NCBI GenBank assembly: GCA_905250125.1
Contig: CAJNOL010001094.1
Coordinates: forward strand, 1 to 64,000
DNA: 64,000 nt
Origin: Rotaria sordida
Lineage: Eukaryota > Rotifera > Eurotatoria > Philodinida > Philodinidae
Reading direction: 5' to 3'
Below the pieces are notes generated by a model. The model worked only from the letters and a program-made list of their open reading frames with translations, ran no database searches and was not told the DNA's origin. Position numbers and translations under genes: made by a program. Below, one piece after another: positions 24,598 to 35,164 of the stretch (position 1 is the stretch's first letter; every line of letters begins with the position of its first letter).

Positions 24598-25934
24598 GTA
24601 AATCCCCCCCCCCCCCCCCCCCCCCCCCGTAATAGAAGCCTCCGAGACTTCTAAAGCATCCAAGAATACAAAATTTTTGAAGGAAGCTTCTATTAAGTCC
24701 CCCTATTTTTTAATAATTGCAAGTACAAAAAGTTTTCTAGAGGCTTCAGAGATTTTTCAGGGTTTTTAAGAGTAGTGTTACCATATTATGACATTTGAAA
24801 AGTAGAAAATATATTTATGATACTAAACAATGGTTTAAACCTTGACTTAATGAAATAATGAGAAGATTTGGCAAAAATCTCCAATCTTTTTTTGTATAAA
24901 ATCAAGAAAAAAACCTAGTCAAATATGAAAATAGAAGATGTATATTCTTCATTGGATTTAACAGCTTTCAATAAATTTTGCATATGTGGACGTGTTTGTG
25001 CGTGAAATAATTATCTATATCAATACCTATACTAATACTTACCACAAAATATGATAAGAGGAAAGATAACATTTGTAAAGCTAGCACCAAATTCAATATT
25101 TCCTGTCCGGATTTATTTTTCTATCTATTTTATTTCTCTAAGTGGATGCACTGTATGAAAAATTGAATTGTACATTCAGTGCAACTATGCAGAATAATAA
25201 CACATATGCAGAAACGAGTTCGGACAGGAATTACTTTGTCAAGCCCATGCCGAAACCAGTTTTTACACGTAATCTCTCGTTGTTTGCCTAATAATAGCAC
25301 TTGAAAATATCAGAATTAAATGTAGAGTTGAATGAAGTCGGCATACAGCACAAACTACGAAACGAATTTGGACAGGACATATAGAATCTGGTGCTATTTT
25401 TTCTCTACGTAAAAAGACATAAGTAAAGAACGGAGCGAGAGCAAGGAGTATAGATTATCAGATTTTCGTAAACCGTGAAAAGCAAAAATTATGTTTATCT
25501 TAGAATAAGGATCAGACAAAAACACTGCTAGATTTTAATAAGAATTTTTCCTCATTCTATTTAAAGAATGATATAGTATAATATAGCAAATGTTGATAAA
25601 AAATGGAATGGAGAAGATATCTCAAAAAGCAAAAAAATCTTTGAAAAGCAGAATTTTTCTGCTGAAAGCAAAAGAGATGCCAACATTGTTTAAGAGTTTT
25701 TCGAAGGATTTTCAAGGGGCTTCCGGAACTTTTATGTTAGTAAATAAGAATTAAGCTAATTTTTACCATAAAAGCATGCAATTTTGATAGTTTTACTATG
25801 AAAACACTAACAAAGTTTCCAAAGATTTTCAAAAAATTTTAAAATCAGGTGGGCTTCTAATACATCTTGTACATCGACCTTCCAGAGGGGGGCTTCTCAT
25901 ATGGGAGGGGCTTATATTACGGGAGGAGATTTAC
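24598..25934. mobile_element. Candidate element with GTAAATC termini and a 25-C tract
   Basis: The left end GTAAATC is followed by 25 cytosines (24604-24628) and GTAATAGAAGCC; the right end, inverted, reads GTAAATCTCCTCCCGTAATATAAGCC. The matching termini suggest one element of about 1.34 kb in which a CTCCTCCC-like stretch has become a C homopolymer. A small hairpin (24629-24695, TAATAGAAGC against GCTTCTATTA) lies next to the C tract. A second element is nested inside. No coding capacity seen; no clear target duplication. Confidence 0.5.
25084..25394. mobile_element. Nested 311-base MITE with TA duplication
   Basis: The termini read GCACCAAATTCAATATTTCC and, inverted, GCACCAGATTCTATATGTCC, each followed by TGTCC, and are flanked by TA at 25082-25083 and 25395-25396. 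A further GGACAGG motif lies inside. Short, non-coding and TA-flanked, it fits a Tc1/mariner-type MITE. Confidence 0.6.
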
Positions 25935-25984
25935 AGTAAAACTGTCCTTAATGAACACTTCTATATAATAAGGATGTGAATGTG

Positions 25985-26650
25985 AGTTAGGGGTTCAGGA
26001 TTTTCCGTTCCCTAGGGCTCCATTTCCTTGGACCGGAACCCACTCGAAGATTCGTTTCCGCGTGTTTCTGATTATATTGAGACATACGGATGTGTTTATA
26101 CTTTCAATCTTTATCAAGTTGGTATGAGTTTTCGGGTTCGCAAGAACGGAATCCACTCCGAATCTTGAGTTCTGGAAACTCGAGAATCCAATTGAAAATG
26201 TATTTCCATGCTTTTTTGATTATGTTGAGACTTATGGACATACTTATTCTTTCAATCTGTATTGAGTCGATATGAGTTTCTGGGTTCCTAGGAACGGAAC
26301 CCGCGGCGGATTTCGGGTTCCAGAGAACGAAATTCATTTCGGATTCCTAGGAACGCAGAACTTGTAACTTGGTCTGTGTTCCAGGACCTAAGAATGCGAA
26401 TTTTGAACGGGTTTCCGGATATGGGGATCCGCACCGTGTTCCGAGTTCTCGCGAACGAAATCTATACGGGGTTCTGGGTTCTAGAAACTCAGGAACCCAC
26501 TTGAAGATTCGTTTCTACACGTTTATGATTATATTGAGACTTATGAGCGTGCTTATTTTTTCAATCTGTGTCAAGCCGATATGGGTTCCCGAGTTTTCAA
26601 GAACGGAACCCACTCCGGATCCCGAGTTCCCGAAAACGGAACCAGGAACT
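25985..26650. repeat. GC-richer diverged tandem repeat
   Basis: A unit running GATTCGTTTC, then TGATTATATTGAGAC, then TTTCAATCT, then GGTTC...AACGGAA appears about three times (near 26051-26160, 26195-26300 and 26505-26620). Between units GTTCC/GGAAC motifs recur on both strands. The block is markedly richer in G and C than its flanks. Open frames on both strands are by-products of the repeat. Confidence 0.6.
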
Positions 26651-26659
26651 GACACCCAT

Positions 26660-26790
26660 AGTGCGGATGTGAATGTTGACGTAGGCGTGGGTGTGAGTAT
26701 GGGATGTGGGTGTAAGTGTGGGGTGTGCCTGTGAGAGAAGAAAGAACCTACAACCACATCCACCCCACATCCACGTGCGACTAAACCATC
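26660..26790. repeat. TG/CA snapback repeat
   Basis: A TG-rich arm (GGATGTGAATGTTG ... GGGTGTGAGTATGGG) is followed by a short AGAAGAAAG spacer and then a CA-rich arm (CCACATCCACCCCACATCC). It has the same layout as copies at 34259-34335, 34829-34943, 38166-38230, 39366-39412 and 60142-60216. Confidence 0.55.
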
Positions 26791-26929
26791 GATACATTAT
26801 CACTTGTGAAAATATGATAATCACATTCAGACATTAGAAGAACTGTTTTTTTCTTTTTATTGAAAGAAAATTGAAAGTGAGTCTTAATATGAAACCATCA
26901 GAAAAATAATTCGTTCTTCGCTGTAAAAC

Positions 26930-29900
26930 TTATTTGCACCGGAATTGAGTTTGAATCGTTTTTCTAATACCAACAGTTGCTTTATTGAATTCTTTTCGAT
27001 AGAACTCAGATGGGAGAACATAAAGTATGAATATAATTGATGGTGGAATAAATGAAATAAAATAACTACAGACATATAGCCAAGGATTTCGAGCAGATTT
27101 CATACAATTGGACATAAGTGAAATAACTAGACGAGGCAGAGCAATGATACCTAAAATAAATGAGCTCAATAATCGATGTTTGTGTTTATGAAATTGTTGC
27201 CATAGATGTTGTTTATAGGTTTCTTGTTTGCGAGTCTTCGATTTTTGTTGAGCTAATAGAATAATTATGGATACAGTTGAAATGTAATTGATAGTAAGAG
27301 GTACAATAAAATGAAAAACATTATTAAATGTGGCAAAGATTCTTACAGATGATGGATAATGAACTACACACCATATTCGTTGTTCTTCTATCTCTTCAAG
27401 TAAACGACGATAAATAGGATCATAAATAAAACTTACAAAGACTGATAAATATATTCCCAACACAATTTTTTTAGCGATTTCTTTACTCTTTACTTTATTG
27501 AAACTGATTCCGAGTCGAATAGTCAATGTTCGTTCAATACTCACACAAGCATTTAACCAATCTCCGATAGCCAAAAATGATCTCAAGAGTATATCTAAGC
27601 AAAGACAATTTGATTTAAGAAAAGAATAATTAGTAATTCTTGACATTTGAGAAATGAGAAGTAAAACAAATTTTATAGTAAATATTGTCATTGTAAGCAA
27701 AGATGTGATTGATGATCCAAGTAGATAAATACCACAACCTATTTTAAGTGAATTTTTTGTTTGAAAAGTGACTATAGACAATATACTATTTACAATAGCA
27801 ATTGAAAACATCAATATCGTTCCAATTGTACACAGCTTCACTATGATTGGTTGTTTCGAAAAAGAAAAATTAGGCCAAATACTATAACCAAGAATATCAT
27901 CGAGTGATAGACCGAATCCTTTCGTTGTAAATTGACATCGACTACCATAATAACAGTCTTTACAAAAACATGATGACGATGTTGGACAAGTATTATTATC
28001 TAGATAGTATTGACCATCATTTGTACAAAAATTCGATCCTAAATAATTATAAACAGGTTTATAGTCGAATTTGAAACAATTTGCATGTCGATCAATATCA
28101 CATAGACACATAAAATAATCGTTATCATAGAAACAGACAAGATTTGAATGTTTTTGACATGGAACATGATAATATTTGGCTCGATGCCATCGTGGTAAGG
28201 TTTGAATATGATCATCGAGCAATTCTTTAATTGATGCACATTGATGTTGAGGAATAATTGTTATTGAAATATTCATTGCCAATGTAGAATTCTGTTGAAG
28301 GAAAGCAAGATAACGATGTTCATTGAATTCGACAAATATCATATGAAATGTTCCTCCATAATAAATAAAAGTAGAATGTTCATAGGATTTAATTTTTGAT
28401 ATCAAAGTTGTTCGTATTGGATCAGCAAGATGTAGATGTGCAGGTTCATAAGGTATTGATGAAACATAGAAAAAATGAATAAGAATTGATTGTGGAATAG
28501 GTATTGTTTTTTCAAAAATAAATTCGATTTTAGTCTGATTAATTTCACATAGAACACCCATGAAACCTTCTGGACAAAGACAATAGTATTCAGTTTTAGA
28601 AAATTTTTCATCACCAATAATACATCGACCATTATTCAAACAAGGATTCGAGATGCATACTGTACTTTTCAAATAACAACGTGGTCCAAATTTACCATGA
28701 GGACAAATACATATCGATCGATTTTGAACAACTCCAATACAGATCGAATCTGATGAACAATTACAAGAATTCTTAATTGTACATAACATTCCAGAATAGC
28801 CATTAACACATTGACAAAAATATTTATCCGAATTCAAAAAATATCTACATTGTCCATGTAAACATTTCAATGGACAATTATTTGATATAGTTATAACTTC
28901 TCGCATAGGAATATCTAGTCGTAGTACAAGACGATAAACTGGTAAAAATGAATATCGAATAGGATAGTACATACTAATATAATATTTCATTTTTAAGCGA
29001 TCGTAGACATCAATACGAACATAATATGTATGATTGAAATTTTTAGGTCGTGTTGAATAGAGAAGATAGAAATTGTATTTTTTTCGACAATTACGTATTG
29101 AAATGTAGTCAATTTGTTCTGAAGAATGTATATTTACATTTTCATCCATAAGCATCATAACAAAAGTGAACATTGTTCGCAATTCAGCTGTTCGAAACCG
29201 TAGTGTAAGACTAACACGTTGACTTTGATATTCACATTGATATCCGAAATAGGCTGGTGGACATAGACAATAGTGTTCTTTTAAATTATTGACATAGACT
29301 GGAAATCCACGATTACAAAATGCCTTTAGATTATAATTGGCCAGTTGATCCCAATTAACAGTGAATTTATCAGAAGGAACACTGTCGACAGATGTTGTCA
29401 CAATGGAATTGTCTTCGTTGTTGATACCATCAATATCAGGATAATTTCGATGATTTTTCAGTGTAAAATATACCATTTTTAATTTATTTGAACTTTCTCC
29501 TAAGTGTAACAGATATAAATTAAGATCGAAAGTGTCTGATGGTACAGAAGAAGAAAATTTCTTCATCCAATCTGGCCAATTTATGAGTTGTGTACACCAT
29601 TGATTTTCGTCGTCGCCCGATATACAGTCTGTTTGTGAATCACATACGTTCCGAGTATTAATGCATTTCGTTTCATTGAAACAACGGTATTGTCGATGAG
29701 ATGAAATTGACTGTGATGGACAATAATGAAGTTCATCATAGCCGCCTAAACAATCAATATGACCATCGTTAATTCGCGATAGAGGTAAGCAAGTAAAGTT
29801 GTAAGTAAGCAGTGATATACAAGGATGACGGTTTGGACGACATGGGTTGGAAGGACAATTAGCTTCATCGGATGCGTTGCGACAATTCCACGTTGCACGA

Positions 29901-31700
29901 TGATTACACCGTGTATAAACATTGCTACAAGGCCAATATTCGCAGTCCATTTCATCTGTGTAGTTGAGCCCATCAATCAGGTCATGATCGACAAAACCAT
30001 CGCAAAGTATTGAAAAGAACAGATGGTTCTTTACTTTCCCTCGAATGGCGATACCTACAGCCATATCTTCTCTACCGACACATCTTGATATTCCATTATT
30101 AACACTACTCATAGGAATGCACTTATGTTCGGAGGAGCATCGAAAACGATAATCGACATCGGGCAANNNNNNNNNNCAACGAACAGCTATCTGTAATGTT
30201 TTCATCATCTCCTAGGAAGCAATCAGGAATACCATCGAGAATTCGACTTAAGGAAAGACATTTTGACGAATTTGCACATCGAAATGGTTTTGATTTCGGA
30301 CACTGATCATATGTATTCACTATAGTTGAACATTTGAGAAAAAAATTCAATATAATATATTCCAAAGATTCCGGTAATTTCAATTCTTTATCTAAGTTCA
30401 ATTCAGATAAAGTTCGACAAGTTAAATTATTTTTCAAAATAGTAGCCGGAAGCCATTCACATAATTGTTGATCGTAACATACATAATGAGGCAAAAGGAG
30501 ATTATATCGATATTTATTTGTGAAATTCTTTTCATAGGCAAAGCGTACATGATTCAATATAATTGATTGAGCAGGAAAGAAGAAAAATGTTGGACAATTT
30601 TGTCGAAAAAGACTTTCACTAATATTCTTTTCTCTACATTTCATTTCATCGACAAGATCAAAACGATTATCAAAATAAACGCTCAAACAAATCATACTTA
30701 TCCAACAATCAAAAGATAAATGAGAATTCGCATTCCTAGATAATTTTGCTTGTAATAATAGAAGATGACGATTGTTAGTACATGCTTTTACACTACAATC
30801 ACCATTAGCACATGGAATCCATCGTTCATTTCGACATGTTCTCTCTTCACACCTGAATGATGGATCCAGTTCGCAACGTTGGTAATCATTATTTGCGTCA
30901 GCGCCTGAACTTATTTCATCTGAACTGTCCATACAATCTGGATCGAACGTCTCATCGCTAAAAAATTCTTTTGGAATGCAAAATCCATTACTACAGCGAA
31001 ATTCATCCTCCTTGCATTCGTTTGTAATTAATTCTTCACAACCAAATTCATCGTTACCTCCATCCAAACAATCGATCTTACCATCGCATATTTCTCTCCA
31101 GTCGAGACAAGGTGGTGCTAAACCTCGATCACATTTTAAGAATGTATAACATGGTCCACGTTGAAATAGATAATTATGTGAATAAGCTGAACTAAAAGAT
31201 GATACAAGTTCTTTAAATGTTAATGTCGAATTAAATGTATATTGACAAAATTCACCAAACCATGGTATAGAACAATTATAAAATATTTGCATCGATGAAG
31301 ACAAATGTGGATTTTCGAGAAAAGCTTGATATCTTTCGACAACATCAATAGGTGCAAATGATAAATATAATTTTTCACTTGTTATATTATTTTGTTGCAA
31401 TGTTTCAAACGTAATTGATGTTCCATGAATAATATGTGTTTCGTTATTGATCAGTGAATTGTTTGAAAAATTCAATGAACGTATACAATAAGGAATTATT
31501 TGATAAGGAATATCCATCTTATTTCCAAAAAAGATATTTTGTGGTATATCATAACCGACATTATATAACAAACAGTCTTGATACAAGGCATCATGACTTA
31601 GCCGATCTGTATGATAGAGATGAAATTGAAGTTCAGCCACTGAGACTTGCAACATGATTACGAGCAGATATAAAAACCAATCAAACGTTCTAGGTTGCAT
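26930..31700 (-). CDS. Giant LDLa/EGF-containing seven-transmembrane receptor, intronless
   Basis: One long minus-strand frame, broken only by ten Ns at 30167-30176. The N-side part (about 507 residues) starts with a signal peptide (FDWFLYLLVIMLQVSVA) and has LDL-receptor class A modules with CDGKIDC, DPDCMDSSDE and DGIPDCFLGDDE. The C-side part (about 1,078 residues) continues with more LDLa-like modules (CDSQTDCISGDDE), at least four EGF-like modules (CLCPPAYFGYQC, CQCVNGYSGMLC, CICPHGKFGPRC, CLCPEGFMGVLC), a Cys-rich stretch, and in the last ~310 residues seven hydrophobic helices of rhodopsin-like type. After helix 3 the DRY position reads IERTLTI. It is probably a plasma-membrane receptor binding a large extracellular ligand; the ligand is unknown. 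The ten Ns put the two halves in different frames, so the gap size is arbitrary or the gene is broken there. Confidence 0.88.
30167..30176. other. Assembly gap inside the receptor gene
   Basis: Ten Ns. The reading frames before and after are both open and belong to the same LDLa region, but 10 is not a multiple of three. The real missing length should be a multiple of three if the gene is intact. Confidence 0.95.
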
Positions 31701-32020
31701 AATGTTAGATATATATGGATCAATCTTGAATCAAGTTTAAATCAGTTTTTTTTTGTCTGAAGCTCCTTGAATAATTGAGTATAGTATATATACACATCTA
31801 TAAATCTCCATTCTAATATTATATTCAGGCGTCTAACATCGATCATTAATCATATATGTGCATTTCTGACGTTTTCTTTGCTAAACAAGCTTTTCTGATT
31901 TTTATGCTGAATGCTATTCTTATAATAAATATGTCCAAAATGGCATTTAATACGTGCTTTGACAGAAAGAAGAATCGAATGAATTAAATTATAATAACAT
32001 TGATGTAATGCAAAGATCTA

Positions 32021-32269
32021 TCATAATTTTAGCGATGACGCACATAAACACAATCGATCATTAAAAACAACAAGATAATCACACAGCCTTATTTCTCTCA
32101 TTTGAGTTGAAGCAACATTAGGATTAACATATGGCATTTGATCGAGTCGCTTTATTTCTAGTTGAAAATTCACATCAGATCTCTCACATTCCGTGATGGA
32201 ATTGCACTGCAGTATATCAAGATATCTATTACAGTCTGTATGAAGACTCATTTGTTCACATTGAACCAA
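32021..32269 (-). CDS. Orphan Cys-containing open frame, unrecognised
   Basis: An 82-codon frame with seven Cys (for example DILQCNSITECERSD and FNDRLCLCASS) and mixed composition. It has no ATG at the 5' end, so it would be a 3' exon or a remnant. It lies upstream of and on the same strand as the receptor gene and could be a decayed paralogue of its extracellular part, but no module is clear. Confidence 0.25.
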   Translation of the reverse strand: MVQCEQMSLHTDCNRYLDILQCNSITECERSDVNFQLEIKRLDQMPYVNPNVASTQMREIRLCDYLVVFNDRLCLCASSLKL

Positions 32270-34258
32270 TGAAGAATAACTTTTTCTTATATTTCAAAAA
32301 TTCAAATTTATTGAAATCTGAAAGTTGAAAAATCTACATGCAATGCCAAAGTTTGTATTTTTTTCCTTACTCTATCGACAAATGGTTTACGATCTGTCGA
32401 GTGGCATGAAAGTTTCATCTTTTCGACTCTCTATACATGAGCATTCAGTGTCTTGGTATTAATTTTTCTAAGAAAGTAAAAAAAAACAAAACATATCATC
32501 ATTATTACAAATTACGTAGTTTGATATACAGAAACCATTAACGCTCGCATTATTCTCTGAAGCACTTGCATATGATAGAGTGTGAATGTAACAAAGGTCT
32601 ATACACATACATAATCTCAAGTCATATCAGCTTATATTGTCTTAAATTTTTTCTTATTTTAAGATTCTCTATATATACATGCAAAATATCATCGAAAACG
32701 GCATGGATCAGTTGAAAACTTTTCTTTATGAATGCAAACAATATTTTTCTTACTAAATGCTTTTAATTCTCTTCAATGACATTTAAGTGTCTAAAGAAAA
32801 GAAAAAGAACTAGTCGACATATTTACTAATATCTTCTAATTAAGTATTTTATTCAAACTTCAATTTTAGTTTCTATCAAAGAATTGTTCTTGATGGAATT
32901 TCTGAGTATATTTTCAAATCTATACAATAACAAAAAGAAAAATGAAAATGAAATTTTATTTATTTTATTCTAATTTTAAAAGACTTTGGTCTCGAATATT
33001 ATCATACATTCGTTTATTAACAGTATTTCCCAATGAATCTTCAATTTTTGTTTTGCAAAAAAACCTGTTAGCGTAATCCCTTCAGGATTAAAATATGGAA
33101 CATGATGTAGTTGTTGTTACTAATTACGAGAATATTGTTTTATTCGATCTATGTTTGGACTTTGTTTTTTTCATCATCTTTCACTTAATCTTCTAGAACT
33201 GCGATAAGGAGATAGTTTATATATTCTTATGAGATATTAATAATATATGATCAGTAATCATGTATTGAAAATGCCTGTCACGGTCTGCGAAGGGAAAGGA
33301 GAGGAGATGAAGAAGTCCAAATTTCTACTCCTACCCATTTTAACACTCCTTTTAGATCATGCTTCACAAAAACATGACATCAATATTAAAATAGTTGAAA
33401 TAAATCAACTCATACATCTATGTCTAGTTTCAATCATGCATCATTTTTATTATGATCTCATTTAGTCCATGATAATAAAATTTCTTCAATTAATATTATA
33501 GTTGAAAAATGTTCTGCTATTTCATATATTTGTCATTTTTGAGCATAAAAGCAAAATTCAAAAACTGTTCTAATTTAATTTCAATATTTCTTTATTTAAA
33601 ATTCTTTAAATACAAAACAATCTTAAGTCTCGAATTTTCATTTTTTAAATTTTTAAATATTTACAGATAACAATTTTAATGCAACTTATTTTTCAGTTTT
33701 ACTTTTAACTAACTGCAATTTGTAGAATTCTCTAGGTATAGTTGTTACTATGAATGTCATGAGCTTTTTTTTGAACTTGAGTACATCATCTGATTACATT
33801 ATAACAGGAAATTAGACATCAAATGGACACAAACTAATCAAGTTGCAAAAGCATTTATGTACAAAAATCAACAACGCAGAAAACGATGTTTAAAAAATAG
33901 ATGACCTTAAAATATGCGTGTTGGTAAACGTCTTCTCTTCACCCACACACATACACACACCTATCCACTCATCTTACATCCGCAATAAACATTGAATTAC
34001 TACTATAAATTATGATAAAATCTCTTTAAAACGTCAACTTAATCTTAATTAAAACTCTTTCTAGTTAAGACATAATCGATGAGTCTTGCTCGTACATTTT
34101 AAGTATTACTTTATCAATAAGAAAAAAATTCAGCGCGTTAATATCTATTCAAAATATTTAGTTCTCTGTCCCAAAACTCAGTTTAGGTCAAACTAATAAT
34201 AATTCCTTATTTCAAGATCATTTTTTATATGCATGTAATTTTATCTGACATTACAATT

Positions 34259-34335
34259 GAGGATGTGGTTGTGAATGCGAGTACTGGTATGGGCTTGGTT
34301 TAAGAAGATACTCACATTCATATCCACACTCTTCT
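34259..34335. repeat. TG/CA snapback repeat
   Basis: TG-rich arm GGATGTGGTTGTGAATGCG, spacer containing AAGAAGATA, CA-rich arm CTCACATTCATATCCACAC. Same layout as the other copies in this window. Confidence 0.5.
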
Positions 34336-34828
34336 CGAAGATGTCATACGCTATGCGTCGGTGTTGGCATTGTCAGTTTTCTATAGTTTTGATGCCTTTT
34401 TATGAATTCGGAATTGATACTATTTTCGCGTGTTTCCGTATTACTCGTTTTAGATGGAATATTTTTTTTGATTACTAAGGAAAATATGTAGGTATTCCAT
34501 GGATGGTGATAGATATTTTATTCTCATTTGCCTATTGGGCCATCGTATCTAATATATGATTGGCCGTCGAGCAAAATAATGACGGAGAGAAAATAAAAGA
34601 GATCCTATATACTCTTGAATTTAATAGCATTGCATATCATTCACGTTTTTCTTTTATAACCTTTGCATATTTGACTCTGTTCAATATTACATGAAGAGAA
34701 TGATAAAAATATAAAACGCATAGAATGGATATAGGTGAATAAATTATCTCGAAAAGAAGATAAATGACTTATACCGATAATCTTATTGGCCTCTCTTGTT
34801 TTTTAATAATCTGGACGATTAATCGTCA

Positions 34829-34943
34829 TTGTGGGTATGGGTATGGGATGGATCTGAGTCTGCAGCTAGGGAAAGACAAGACTAACACCCCACACTACAT
34901 CCCCCCCCCTCCATCCACTCACACCCTCACACTCATCCTCTTC
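34829..34943. repeat. TG/CA snapback repeat
   Basis: Left arm TGTGGGTATGGGTATGGG, spacer including GGGAAAGACAAG, right arm with CACCCCACACTACATCC and CCACTCACACCCTCACAC. Longer than the other copies, with a short C run in the right arm. Confidence 0.5.
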
Positions 34944-35164
34944 TTTTTCTTTCATTGCTAATAGTGCTGTTTTAATTTTCATATCAATTGTATATGATAT
35001 TCATTCATATTTGTTGGCTTTCGATGGGACAAAAAAATTGTTCATGTTAAAAAAAAAAGGAATCAGGAGCTGGAAGTTTAGTCTACCACTTGACAATGGA
35101 GAATATTCTCATGAATCATGCGGTAGCTTTGTATAGCTTGAATGGATGTCCGATGAAGTTCGTT

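Larger units (their letters stand above)
31701..35164. other. Intergenic region with two TG/CA snapbacks
   Basis: About 3.5 kb between the receptor and the AKAP7-like gene. It contains a possible orphan frame (32021-32269) and two snapback repeats. Nothing else is recognised. Confidence 0.5.

Noticed and set aside
25985..26650. CRISPR-like repeat-spacer pattern
   Set aside because: Units are diverged, about 110 bases or more, and adjacent; there are no short identical repeats with unique spacers, and the genome is eukaryotic.
26369..26824. Long frames on both strands of the GC-richer repeat
   Set aside because: Repeats without stops create mirrored frames; the translations repeat GTxPTPDPEF-like units and match no protein.
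33247..33465. A 72-codon plus-strand frame starting MISNHVLKMPVT
   Set aside because: No signal peptide, domain or flanking exon; likely chance.
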